The notes under the pieces were generated by a model. That model was not told the DNA's origin. It did not search any database and saw only the letters and a list, made by a program, of their open reading frames with translations. This document shows positions 19,385 to 28,223 of a stretch of 64,000 nt of DNA, piece by piece (within the stretch, counting starts at the first letter, position 1; each line of letters starts with the position of its first letter). The stretch spans positions 4,836,001 through 4,900,000 of the forward strand of contig AP019416.1 in assembly GCA_004295565.1 (NCBI GenBank), written 5' to 3'. Position numbers and translations under genes: made by a program. This DNA is from Vreelandella olivaria (lineage in GTDB: Bacteria > Pseudomonadota > Gammaproteobacteria > Pseudomonadales > Halomonadaceae).

Positions 19385-19890
19385 TCAGAAACCGAGCGGC
19401 ATTATCGGTAGTGGCACGTTCATTACTTCTACAAATAAGAGCGTCACAACAATAGGAAACAGAAATGCCAGGCTATATACCCACCAGGTGCGAACCGGGT
19501 GTGCTACGAAAAGGACTAACGTTGCCAAAATACCGCAGAACACGGCGCCCATCGCCTCAAACAAGGCAACATATATCACCAGAGACAACACCATTAGCAC
19601 GAAACGCCGCGTAGAGCCTTTCTCAATCGCCCGCTCATCCTCCTCGGCTCTCTGTTCCACAATGCAGGCCTGAAGAATAAGCAGAACCGAAAACAGCAGG
19701 ATCAGCCAGCCGATAATCGTCGGCAGCCATCGCGGCGACATCATTGGGTTTTGTAGGATCGGCGGTTCGTTTATATAGTTGGGCACCAGGTAAAGACCAA
19801 CACCATGGCAAACCCCAGCAAGACGATACCGGTGATGAGGTCGCTGGTATCTTTTATTCTTACTCTGCGCTTGGAACCCGAAGGTGTCAT
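19385..19890 (-). CDS. tctB: tripartite tricarboxylate transporter small subunit TctB (frameshifted)
   Basis: About 168 residues with four hydrophobic segments, the size and topology of TctB. The true start is the ATG at 19890, preceded by AGGAGAAGG and opening with MTPSGSKRRVRIKDTSDLIT. A missing T near 19795 hides this start and leaves a false shorter frame from 19786. It lies between tctC and tctA and supports the TctA permease. Confidence 0.82.
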
Positions 19891-19912
19891 CGCGGCCTTC
19901 TCCTGGGGAACA

Positions 19913-19944
19913 AGAGAGGCGAGGGTAGCGGCCCTCGCCTCTCT
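19913..19944 (-). terminator. intercistronic hairpin between tctC and tctB
   Basis: AGAGAGGCGAGGG and CCCTCGCCTCTCT form a perfect 13-bp stem with a 6-base loop just after the tctC stop. There is no long U-run. Such hairpins commonly stabilise the upstream message or attenuate read-through so that the binding protein exceeds the permease; that role is inferred. Confidence 0.7.
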
Positions 19945-19966
19945 GTTATAACGGAAGAGTAGCTAG

Positions 19967-20953
19967 TTACTGGCTAATACCGGCCTGCTGTGCAACGCCC
20001 TGCCAACGTTCGACTTCATCAGCAATGAACTGCTTGAACTCTTCGCCAGACACCTGGCCCGGTTCAGCGCCCAACTGATCAGCAAAGTCCAAAAACTCTT
20101 CACGTTCCATCACCTTAGCAAGGGCATCCCGCATAACGCTTTGCGCTTCTTCAGGGAAAGAACTGTGTGCCACTAAGCCAAACCATGCCGTTGTGACGAA
20201 CTGGTCGAGGTTATACTCGCCCACTTCCGATAGCGTGGGTACATCAGGCAAATACTCTGACCGCTCAGCGGAGGTAACCGCCAGAGCGCGCAAGTCACCC
20301 GAGCGAATATGCGACAGGACGGTTGGCATGTTCTCAAAGGAGACATCGACATCGCCGCCCAATAGCGCAGGAAGCGCCGCACCACTGCCAGCAAAAGGCA
20401 CTGCCGTCATATTGGTTTCAGTCAACGTCTTGAAGAGCTCACCGGACATATGGATGGAACTGCCCACGCCACTGTGGCTGAAGGTCATGTTCTCTTCCTT
20501 TGCGGCTTCAACGAACTCGACGACACTTTCATAAGGACTATCGGCAGGCACCACCATGACATTGGGGATATCGATCATGTTCTGCAGGAAAACAAAATCT
20601 TCAACGGGATCGTAGCTAAGATCGGGATAAATAGCTGCGCCGATAGTGTGGCCGGGTGATGCCATCAGAATGGTGTGATCAGCATCACGCCCACCGCGGG
20701 CGAGACGACCGGTGCCCACTGTAGAACCCGCGCCAGGGCGGTTTTCCACAACCACGTTAGCATCCAGCTCTTGCTGAAGAAGATCCGCGACGCGGCGGGA
20801 TAGCACATCCGTGGTGCCACCCGGAGCGTAAGGGACGACAAGACGAATATCGTCAGTAGGCCACTCATTGGCGCTGGCGGAGGAGACCGCAAGGCCCAGC
20901 GCCAGAGCGCTACCGAAGGCAGCCAGACATGTTGCGCTAAGGAGTTTGTTCAT
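19967..20953 (-). CDS. tctC: tripartite tricarboxylate transporter substrate-binding protein (Bug family)
   Basis: A 328-residue periplasmic receptor. A signal peptide (hydrophobic LLSATCLAAFGSALALGLAV, cleavage near SASA-NEW) precedes the Bug fold opening IRLVVPYAPGGTTDVLSR, whose loop binds a carboxylate through water and backbone contacts. ENRPGAGSTVGTG is a further family signature. It heads the tct operon and is divergent from an IclR gene across 229 bp. The ligand is unknown; the neighbouring dehydroquinase and IclR regulator suggest quinate, dehydroshikimate or an aromatic acid. Confidence 0.92.
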   Translation of the reverse strand: MNKLLSATCLAAFGSALALGLAVSSASANEWPTDDIRLVVPYAPGGTTDVLSRRVADLLQQELDANVVVENRPGAGSTVGTGRLARGGRDADHTILMASPGHTIGAAIYPDLSYDPVEDFVFLQNMIDIPNVMVVPADSPYESVVEFVEAAKEENMTFSHSGVGSSIHMSGELFKTLTETNMTAVPFAGSGAALPALLGGDVDVSFENMPTVLSHIRSGDLRALAVTSAERSEYLPDVPTLSEVGEYNLDQFVTTAWFGLVAHSSFPEEAQSVMRDALAKVMEREEFLDFADQLGAEPGQVSGEEFKQFIADEVERWQGVAQQAGISQ

Positions 20954-21118
20954 TGTTGTCTTCCTGTGCGTTGCTAAGCGATTGCTTATGCTTAATTATT
21001 GTTCGTAAAGCGTACATGTATTCGTAACATCTAGCTGGAGATTACGTTGTTGCTAACCCTTTAAAAAACACAACTTTAGTAGTAAGAGGCGAGATAGTTG
21101 GCTGAAAGGGTGACGCAC

Positions 21119-21133
21119 GTTCGCACTGCGAAC
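21119..21133. promoter_or_regulatory. PcaR-like IclR operator in the tctC-iclR intergenic region
   Basis: GTTCG-CACTG-CGAAC is a 15-bp palindrome with the outer bases and spacing of the PcaR/PobR-type box (GTTCG, five bases, CGnAC). It lies 50 bp before the IclR gene and about 165 bp before tctC, well placed to control both. A looser pair of direct TTCGTAA repeats is seen at about 21002-21029. The palindrome is observed; binding by the adjacent IclR protein is inferred from family precedent. Confidence 0.65.
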
Positions 21134-21182
21134 TTTTTACGCTAATCTTTTATCTCCGGTTTCAGGACAATGGATAGTAAAA

Positions 21183-21960
21183 ATGCAGGAAGAAATGCTG
21201 AGTGAAGACAGCCGCGACTTTGTAACGGCGCTTGCTAGCGGCCTGGAAGTTATTCAGGCATTCGATCATGAGCACCCGCGTATGACACTAAGCGAAGTCG
21301 CCGCGCGCACGGAATGAACAGAGCAAAGGCTAGACGCTTCTTGCTTACTCTGCATGCACTGGGGTACGTACGAAAACAACAACGCTATTTTGAATTAGCC
21401 CCCGCGTTCTTCAGCTAGGTTATGCCTTTTTATCGGCGAATAATTACCGGGATGTTATCCAGCAACATTTAGAAGACATTACCGCCGAAACCGGCGAATC
21501 TTCATCCCTTGGTGTGCTAGATGGCAGCGATGTGATTTACGTCGCCCGCTCGGCAGCCAAACATCGCTTGATGGCGATTACGCTATCCGTCGGAACAAGG
21601 CTGCCAGCGGCACATACGTCCATGGGACGCATACTACTGGCCCAGCTCAGCGAGGCGGATCTTGATCACTTCCTATCGTCGGTTGCTCTTGAGCCTTACA
21701 CGGATAAAACGGTGACCGATGTTAATGAATTACGCAGCCAGATAATCAGTGCCAGGCAGCAGGGCTATGCGATTTCTGATCAAGAGCTGGACTCAGGTTT
21801 GCGCTCCATTGCCGTTCCTGTCTACGACGCCAAGCAGCATTTAATGGGCGCGATCAATATCAGCACTAACGCTGCTCGGATCGATCTTGATACATTAATT
21901 AATGTTTACTTACCTGTTTTACAAAAAAAAGTAGCCCAAGTAAGAGCGCATATTAATTAG
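21183..21960 (+). CDS. IclR-family regulator (PcaR/PobR-like, frameshifted)
   Basis: About 259 residues: an N-terminal winged helix ([39 protein letters not shown]) and a C-terminal IclR effector domain ([17 protein letters not shown] through [12 protein letters not shown]). The N-terminal layout follows the PcaR/PcaU/PobR branch, activators of protocatechuate and hydroxybenzoate genes. Bases are missing near 21315 and 21404. It converges with aroQ, overlapping by 8 bp, and is divergent from tctCBA. Confidence 0.85.
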
Positions 21961-22396
21961 CTCCAACCATCACTGCCTCTAGCGCAGCTCGATAGCCTTG
22001 AACCCCGAGGCCAGCAATGACGCCATCAGCACGTAGCGAGACGTAAGAGTGATGCCGAAACGCTTCACGCTTGTGCACATTAGACAAATGCACCTCAATC
22101 ACTTTGCCATCAAAAGCATTGAGAGCATCAAGAATCGCCACTGAGGTATGTGTATAGGCGGCGGGGTTGATAATAATCGCTTGGGTGCCATCCAGCCGTG
22201 CGGCGTGAATGGCATCGATTAGTTCGCCTTCATGATTGCTCTGCAGGCAAGTGATGTCCCAGTCGGCCATCACCGCTTTCTCCCGCAGGATGTTATTCAC
22301 GTCGTCTAACGTCTCGTACCCATATATTTCTGGCTGACGACTACCCAGCAAGTTCAGATTGGGGCCATGTAATACCAATACCTTTCCTAGACTCAT
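21953..22396 (-). CDS. aroQ: type II 3-dehydroquinate dehydratase
   Basis: A 147-residue dodecamer-type dehydroquinase interconverting 3-dehydroquinate and 3-dehydroshikimate. Active-site blocks [17 protein letters not shown] (with Tyr), [25 protein letters not shown] and [17 protein letters not shown] (catalytic His) are all present. ATG 22396 ([12 protein letters not shown]) fits the family; an in-frame ATG at 22408 is possible. Beside a carboxylate transporter and PcaR-like regulator, it could serve quinate breakdown, feeding the QuiC proteins, rather than aromatic biosynthesis. The frame is intact. Confidence 0.92.
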   Translation of the reverse strand: MSLGKVLVLHGPNLNLLGSRQPEIYGYETLDDVNNILREKAVMADWDITCLQSNHEGELIDAIHAARLDGTQAIIINPAAYTHTSVAILDALNAFDGKVIEVHLSNVHKREAFRHHSYVSLRADGVIAGLGVQGYRAALEAVMVGAN

Positions 22397-22440
22397 AACT
22401 CTCTTCAACCTTAAGCGTTAGTGGGTAAATTGACATAGGG

Positions 22441-22576
22441 AACCTCTGATTGACGTAATGAGCGAAGGCCAGACAAGGCAAAAATCAACGAAAAAGCGGA
22501 GTTTACAGGTGGTAAATGAGCATTTTGAGGCGATTTTTAACGCCGTATGGTCGAGCGCAATAGTTAATCGGAGGTT
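22441..22576. mobile_element. 136-bp MITE-like element with terminal inverted repeats
   Basis: AACCTCTGATT at the left end and AATCGGAGGTT at the right end are inverted copies with one mismatch. The interior is an imperfect dyad centred on GTTTAC-AGGTG-GTAAAT. CATAG flanks both ends (22434-22438 and 22578-22582) and may be a target duplication. There is no transposase. An open frame across it is not a gene. It lies between aroQ and the DUF1338 gene. Confidence 0.5.
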
Positions 22577-22598
22577 TCATAGCTCTCTGTTCTACCAC

Positions 22599-23958
22599 TT
22601 AACCCGCCAACTGCGCCAGCGCCTGCTCAAGCGAAGCCTGCTGGCGCTGGGTATATAGCTCGATTTCATCGATGACGGCTCTCCCAGGGCCTGCTCAAAC
22701 GCGTGCTGGCTTGCGCTGCTGGCATAATGATCATGACTGTTTCCCCCCAGGTTGGATTGAAAAATACCGGCCGCACTTACGGGTAAGAAATCTTCATAAA
22801 TCATAGGGGTAACGCTGAGGACGCCTTGTTCGATCAAGCTCTCCACCTGCTCAACTGAAACCGGCCCTTGCACAGACGCTCCCGGAACCGCCTGGTAGTG
22901 GAAAAACGCTAATCCTTCGCGACGCAGCGCTGCATAGGTATCGGGAAACGCTTTAAACACCTCGGATAAATGCGCTTGATGGGCATCATTATTGGCTGCT
23001 GCGGGCGACTCTTCTTGGGCAGTTGCCAGCAGGCGATCATATAGCGCTCGCCCTTTATGCGTTAATGCGATGCCGCGCTGTTCGATTTCGCCAAAGCGGG
23101 CGGTGTGTTTACCCTCAGCAGCGTCCGCGAAAGCAATTGTCTCCTCCAGGGCTTTGAAGCTGGTTTGGCGGAGTAAGATTGGACAAGCGCGGTGCGGCGG
23201 GCCTTCAATCGTCGCTTTAGGGTTAATGCCCACACTGGGCATGCGCCGCTGTACTTCATCAATATCCAGCGTTCGCGGCGTTAGATGGTTTATGTGCGGG
23301 CCGCGGAAGCAGACCACATCGGCAATTAAGCGGTGTTCGGCATGCAAACGCTCATAGGTGGCCAAGTCGACCGTGGCGTTGTCGTGCCAACGGAACGTTT
23401 CAAGGCTTCCTGGACAAACTGCTTGGCATCGTCGGCGCTTAGGCCACCCTGCTGCTCAAAACGCTCGATCAGCGTTTTGACGTTGGCAGTGAAGATATCG
23501 CGGGCTTTTAAAATTTCACTCGCCTGCTCTCTTAGTTCCGCTTTTTCGATCAGCTCAAGGCGCAGCAAAGACGTAAAGACACGAAAGGGGTTACGCTTAA
23601 GTGCGCTATCCGCCACTGGCCGAAACGCGGTGGAGTGAACCGGCACGCCCGCCGCGGCTAAATCATAGTAGCCGACTGGTTCCATACCCATCACGGCGAA
23701 CATGCGCCGCAGCATGGCAAGCTCGTCGGGGCTACCCACTCGAATAGCACCGTGGCGTTCAACGTTGATACGCGCCAGCTCATCGCTCTGCTTTAATTCA
23801 CTGTTAAGTGCAGGATTAGCGGCGAGTACCTCTTGATTAACCGCCTCCACCAGCGACAGCAAGGTGCCGTATTGCGGCACCTCCTGCTGATACATTGCCG
23901 ACATGGCGCGGGAAAACTGATCGCGAATTTCATCACTGCTAACGTAAGCTGAACTCAT
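22599..23958 (-). CDS. DUF1338 / 2-oxoadipate dioxygenase-decarboxylase-like protein (frameshifted)
   Basis: About 453 residues of the YdcJ/HglS family, VOC-fold iron enzymes; characterised members turn 2-oxoadipate into D-2-hydroxyglutarate in D-lysine catabolism. Visible landmarks are VPVHSTAFRPV with the first metal His and the family Arg, VCFRGPHINHLTPRTLD with the second His, and MIYEDFLPVSAAGIFQSNLG with the acidic ligand. Bases are missing near 23385 and 22683. It stands alone on the minus strand after the repeat element. A related 2-oxoacid substrate is possible; lysine catabolic partners are not in this window. Confidence 0.82.
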
Positions 23959-24156
23959 CGGGCTGTCCTGTTTGTAAACGGCGATACCGGCCCATAAAGG
24001 GTGATACCTACATAGTAGCGCTATCGACGTTTTAACAATTTCACTTTTTCCGCGCCTTGCTATAAATAAAAGCCATTTACACGCCGCCCTCAGCCCTTAA
24101 CAGGAAGGCGCCCAAACCTGTTAGATTAGCGCTTGATCTTGTTGACGCAGGCATCC

Positions 24157-25011
24157 ATGACGCTTCCTCTTTATTTAGGCCTGCCTATGTGGGCCAATCA
24201 AGATTGGCTGGGCAACCTTTATCCCCGCCATGCCAAAACTGAGCTGCTCAGCGATTACGCGACGGTGTTTTCCAGCGTTGAGGGCAACACTACCTTTTAT
24301 AGCGGTACCCCAAAGCCGGACACCATTGCGGCCTGGGCGCGCCAGGCACCGCCCCACTTTCGCTTCTGTTTTAAATTACCTGCCAGCGTCACTCACGACC
24401 AACGGTTAACGCGGTTAGAGGAGGCTTGGGCATTTTTAGCAGCACTAGAACCACTGCACGACCGTCTTGGCCCCACCATGGTGCAACTACCACGGGATTT
24501 TTGATTTTAAGAGCTTCCTCAGCTCGAAGCGCTGCTCGCCGCTTGGCCTACCCATTTGCCTTGCGCGGTAGAGGTTCGCCACCCAGAGTTTTTCCACAAG
24601 GGAGCCGCTGAAACAGCCCTTAACCGCCTGTTGATAACTTATTCCGCCAATCGCGTGATGCTTGACGTACGCCCGCTCTTCTCAACCCCGTCAAATGGCC
24701 ATATGGGCTTGGCCCAAGCCCAGCAAGAAAAGCCGAAACTCCCGCTACACGTGCTTTCCACGGCAAATTTTCCTGTCATTCGCTTCATTGGCCATATTGA
24801 CAAAACGATTAATAGCAGCTATTTCACCGCTTGGAAAGAGCGCCTAAAGCTGTGGATAAATCAGGGGAAAACCCCTTTCTTATTTGTGCATACTGCGGAT
24901 AACCGCGAGTCTCCCCACATGGCTCGTATCCTCTATAACGCGCTAGGAGAAGTGACGCCCTTACCCCCACTTGGCCCCTTCGCTGGCGAGAAGCAAAGCC
25001 AGCTGTTTTAA
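24157..25011 (+). CDS. DUF72 (YecE-like) protein with a compensated indel pair
   Basis: A 284-residue DUF72 TIM-barrel protein opening LYLGLPMWANQDWLG, with FSSVEGNTTFYSGTP and FRFCFKLPASVTHD typical of the family. Function is unknown. ATG 24157 is chosen over 24133 because the family begins here. Around 24500-24512 one extra T and one missing G create an in-frame TGA and TAA, yet the frame is identical on both sides, so two opposite errors explain it better than a true stop. It ends 155 bp before a sodium symporter gene. Confidence 0.82.
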
Positions 25012-25070
25012 CCCTCCTTTTAGGTCAGCTAACTGGCATGCTTGGGATTGATCAGATAAATTGCGCTTAC

Positions 25071-25110
25071 TTTCGGAAAAGTACGCTGGCAATGACGCAA
25101 TTTTCCGAAA
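25071..25110. promoter_or_regulatory. paired inverted sites upstream of the NSS transporter
   Basis: TTTCGGAAAA (25071-25080) and TTTTCCGAAA (25101-25110) are exact inverted copies spaced 30 bp start to start, about three helical turns, ending 56 bp before the transporter start. Each site is itself nearly palindromic. This looks like a two-site operator; the regulator is unknown. Confidence 0.4.
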
Positions 25111-25165
25111 ACTAGCGTGCTCAACACGCAGTGACTTACACAACAATCGACTTAATGGGTGATGT

Positions 25166-26508
25166 ATGGCGAAGCTTGCGCATGCGCAGTGGTCATCGCG
25201 AATGACCTTTGTGCTGGCCGCCGCTGGTTCAGCGGTGGGTCTAGGTAATATCTGGAAATTTCCGTATATGGTGGGTGAAAGCGGCGGCGCTGCTTTCGTA
25301 TTTGTGTATTTGCTCTGTATCGCGCTGATCGGCTTACCCATTCTTGTCTCTGAGTGGCTATTGGGGCGGCGCGGCCGAAGAACCCCGCCAGCACCATGTC
25401 AGAGCTGGCGCGCACGGCGAAAAAGCCCAAAGTCTGGGCCATCGTGGGCATTAGCGGCATTGTCGGTGCCTTCTTGATTTTGTCGTTTTACAGCGTGATT
25501 GGCGGCTGGTCGCTCTACTACACCGTCAACTCGGTGAGTGGTGCTTTTAGCGGTCAAGATGCCGATGGCATCGGCGCGCTATTTAATGGCATGTTGAGTA
25601 ACCCTGGGTTGCTGCTGCTGGGCCACTCCGTGTTTATGCTGCTGGTGATTGGGATTGTCGCCCGCGGCGTTACCAAAGGCCTTGAAGGCGCTGTACGCAT
25701 TCTGATGCCAGTCCTCGCACTGCTGCTGGTCGTGCTGATCGGTTACGGCATGACGACCGGCCACTTTGGCGAAGCATTGACGTATATGTTCAACCCGGAC
25801 TGGAGCAAGCTCACAGCAGAAACCGTGCTAGCCGCCTTGGGCCACGCCTTCTTCACCCTCTCATTGGGTATGGGCATCATGATGGCTTACGGCTCTTATC
25901 TGGGCAAAGAGATCGATCTGATACAAACCGCCCGCACGGTCATCATCATGGATACCGTCATCGCGTTAGGCGCTGGTTTAGCCATCTTCCCGATCGTCTT
26001 TGCTAATAGCTTGGATGTCGCTTCGGGCCCTGGACTGATTTTTGTCACCCTGCCGCTGGCTTTTGGCAACATGGGAGGCGGAACGATTTTGGGGTTGATG
26101 TTCTTCTTGCTGCTGACGTTTGCGGCATTAACGTCGGCCATTTCACTGCTTGAGCCCGTGGTGGAATTCATTGAAGAGCGCACGCCGCTGAGCCGTGTCA
26201 TGGCTACCGTTGTGGCCGGTGTGGGTGCTTGGTTACTGGGTATTGCAGCGCTACTGTCGTTCAACGTGTGGAGCGAGCCGCTGCTGTTTGAATTAGGCGT
26301 GTTTGACTTACTGGATACGCTGACCAGCAAAATAATGCTGCCGCTGACGGGGCTGGGCGCGATTCTATTCACTGCTTGGTGCCTGGAGCGCAGCAGCGTG
26401 GAAGATGAACTGGGTCTTTCAGCGACCGGCAAGAGCGTATGGAACATCATCGCGCGCTATATAGCGCCCGCTGGCGTTATTGCCGTGTTCGTAACAGGGC
26501 TAATCTAA
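25166..26508 (+). CDS. sodium-dependent neurotransmitter symporter (NSS/SNF) family transporter (frameshifted)
   Basis: About 447 residues with eleven to twelve helices. The N-terminal WSSRMTFVLAAAGSAVGLGN and IWKFPYMVGESGGAAFVFVY form the sodium and substrate site of LeuT-fold symporters. GRRGRKNPAST is the expected first cytoplasmic loop once a missing A near 25378 is restored. Bacterial members usually import amino acids, often tryptophan, tyrosine or branched-chain types. It is monocistronic with its own upstream paired sites. Confidence 0.88.
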
Positions 26509-26532
26509 GCTTACGCTTAGCTTATTGCCAAG

Positions 26533-26552
26533 GCCCTGCTAACCGGCAGGGC
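26533..26552 (+). other. hairpin downstream of the NSS gene
   Basis: GCCCTGC-TAACCG-GCAGGGC forms a 7-bp GC stem 24 bp past the transporter stop, between convergent genes. There is no U-run on either strand, so it is at best a weak or factor-assisted terminator. Confidence 0.4.
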
Positions 26553-26607
26553 GGCGCGATTGTGGAGAGATAACCGTTGCGCACTTAATCTCTTGGCAGC
26601 CTTACAA

Positions 26608-26823
26608 TTAGTGCAATTCGCTCTCTTGCCGATCTTCATCGGGCAAGGGGGCGATATCCCGCGATAATTTTTGAAACTCACGATGAAGCTCAATACCCCG
26701 CCGCGCTCTTAAGCTGCGTTGGGCGGCGCTGCGCTGGCGTTGAGCATGCTCATCCACTTCCATACTCATAAAGATGTCGAGCAATTCGCTTTTAACCGAG
26801 GTGATTCGTTCGACGTTTTTCAT
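26608..26823 (-). CDS. small conserved-looking hypothetical protein
   Basis: A 71-residue charged, helical, probably cytosolic protein with no signal peptide or membrane segment. It has GGAGGA before its ATG and normal codon use. An Arg-rich central stretch (AARSLRARRGIELHREFQ-like, near residues 33-52) is followed by an acidic tail (PLPDEDRQESE), loosely like small PA3496-type proteins. I do not recognise a function. It is convergent with the NSS gene and divergent from hexR. Confidence 0.6.
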   Translation of the reverse strand: MKNVERITSVKSELLDIFMSMEVDEHAQRQRSAAQRSLRARRGIELHREFQKLSRDIAPLPDEDRQESELH

Positions 26824-26919
26824 AATCGACGTTCCTCCAGATGAATATGCCTTCGTCCACCTGCATCCGTGACGACTGTTATGATGCAGTGCGGCACTTC
26901 AATTATTACTATAACCTAC

Positions 26920-26947
26920 TTGACAAAATGATGACCAATCTTAAAAA
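26920..26947 (+). promoter_or_regulatory. possible promoter upstream of hexR
   Basis: TTGACA (26920-26925) and TAAAAA (26942-26947) are separated by 16 bp, giving a leader of roughly 110 bases before hexR. The match is good at -35 and modest at -10. Confidence 0.4.
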
Positions 26948-27062
26948 AACTGACTAACGACCTTTAAACGCTGTTGGAAGGCTGCCTAATAGTTCGTGGC
27001 CCTATGGACTCATTAAGGCATACTGTTGATTACCTGTTGGTTGAGCACCCAAGGAGCTGAAC

Positions 27063-27917
27063 GTGAGTCGCGCCCTGTTTGATGAAATGAGACGCCGCAT
27101 GGAGCACTTTCGACGCTCCGAACAAAAAGTGGCGCGGTTTGTACTGCGCAACCCCGAAGAGGTCATCCACATGCGTATTGTGGATCTGGCCACCGAAGCC
27201 ACCGTTAGCGAACCTACCGTGGTGCGCTTTTGCCGTGCGCTGGGGTGCAATGGCTTTCAGGACTTCAAACTACAGCTGGCGCAAATGCTGGCCAGTGGCA
27301 GTCAGTTCGCGCAGTTCTCCATGAACGATAGCGACTCGGTCGCTGAGTTTTCCCACAGCATCTTCGACTCGACGGTGGGTACGCTACTCTCGGTTCGTGA
27401 CCGGTTGGATAACGACGCCCTGGGCCGTGCAGTCAACGCCCTGGCGATGGCCAATCGGGTCGAGTTCTATGGTTTTGGGGCATCCGGCGCGGTGGCTTTT
27501 GATGCTCAGCACAAATTTTTCCGGCTACAAATTTCCACTTCTGCCTACGCCGACCCGCATATGCAGAATATGTCGGCGGTGACCTTGAACGATGGCGATG
27601 TGGTGGTGGCCATTTCACAAACCGGTCGTACCAAAGCGCTGGTCGCCAGCGTACGCCTGGCTCGCGAAGCGGGCGCGACCGTCATTGGCCTGTGCCCCAG
27701 TGGTTCGCCGCTCGCCGAAGAGGTCAGCCTGCCGCTGTATATCGATGTTCACGAAGACACTGAGATCTACACGCCGCTTAGCTCGCGGATTGCCCATTTG
27801 GTGCTCATCGACGTGCTTGCCGTAGGCGTGGCAAAAACCCGCGGGCCTAAACTCGCCGAGCAGCTTAAAGCGGTTAAAAAGAGCCTTAATACGCTGCGTT
27901 TTCCTGAAGAACAGTAA
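27063..27917 (+). CDS. hexR: HexR-type RpiR-family regulator
   Basis: A 284-residue regulator: RpiR helix-turn-helix (residues 1-77, with IVDLATEATVSEPTVVRFCR) and a SIS sugar-phosphate domain (residues 115-250, YGFGASGAVAFDAQHKFFR; ISQTGRTKAL). In Pseudomonas and Shewanella HexR represses Entner-Doudoroff and central carbon genes and is released by KDPG. Usual partners such as zwf, edd or glk are not beside it here. GTG 27063 follows AAGGAGC. The frame is intact. Confidence 0.88.
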   Translation: MSRALFDEMRRRMEHFRRSEQKVARFVLRNPEEVIHMRIVDLATEATVSEPTVVRFCRALGCNGFQDFKLQLAQMLASGSQFAQFSMNDSDSVAEFSHSIFDSTVGTLLSVRDRLDNDALGRAVNALAMANRVEFYGFGASGAVAFDAQHKFFRLQISTSAYADPHMQNMSAVTLNDGDVVVAISQTGRTKALVASVRLAREAGATVIGLCPSGSPLAEEVSLPLYIDVHEDTEIYTPLSSRIAHLVLIDVLAVGVAKTRGPKLAEQLKAVKKSLNTLRFPEEQ

Positions 27918-28154
27918 ACTTTTGAGTTTATCGCGGTTGGTAAAGTCTCGGTGCCGAGGACAGGCTTACGCGAGGGCGCTGTAAACCCGTCCTTGGGCGC
28001 TACTTTTGACATCTGACCGCCATGGATGGCGGAAATGCCGGAATTGTTGGGAACATTTTCCGACCATGGCAAAAGACCCTCGCTTCAGCCTGCCCTCGTC
28101 CCCTGTTAGAAAGTTTTTAAAGGTAGCAGCTGCGAATAATTGCAATCACTACAC

Positions 28155-28170
28155 CTGTATACACAGCCAG
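28155..28170 (+). promoter_or_regulatory. LexA (SOS) box upstream of uvrD
   Basis: The 16-mer CTG-TATACACAGC-CAG matches the CTG-N10-CAG LexA consensus and agrees with the Escherichia coli uvrD box at 13 of 16 positions. It lies 54 bp before the ATG. The adjacent CACAGCCAG-TTCC-CTGGCTGTG hairpin (28162-28183) overlaps it and could act in the leader RNA. Most of the rest of 27918-28223 shows nothing I recognise. Confidence 0.7.
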
Positions 28171-28223
28171 TTCCCTGGCTGTGCTAGACTAGCCGCCTAT
28201 TTTTTGATCCGGCAGCGGCTACT

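Noticed and set aside
22458-22658. 66-codon open frame across the MITE-like element
   Set aside because: Lies within the inverted-repeat element and runs into the antisense of the DUF1338 gene.
26908-27062. HexR operator upstream of hexR
   Set aside because: No TGTAAT/ATTACA-type palindrome recognised in this leader.
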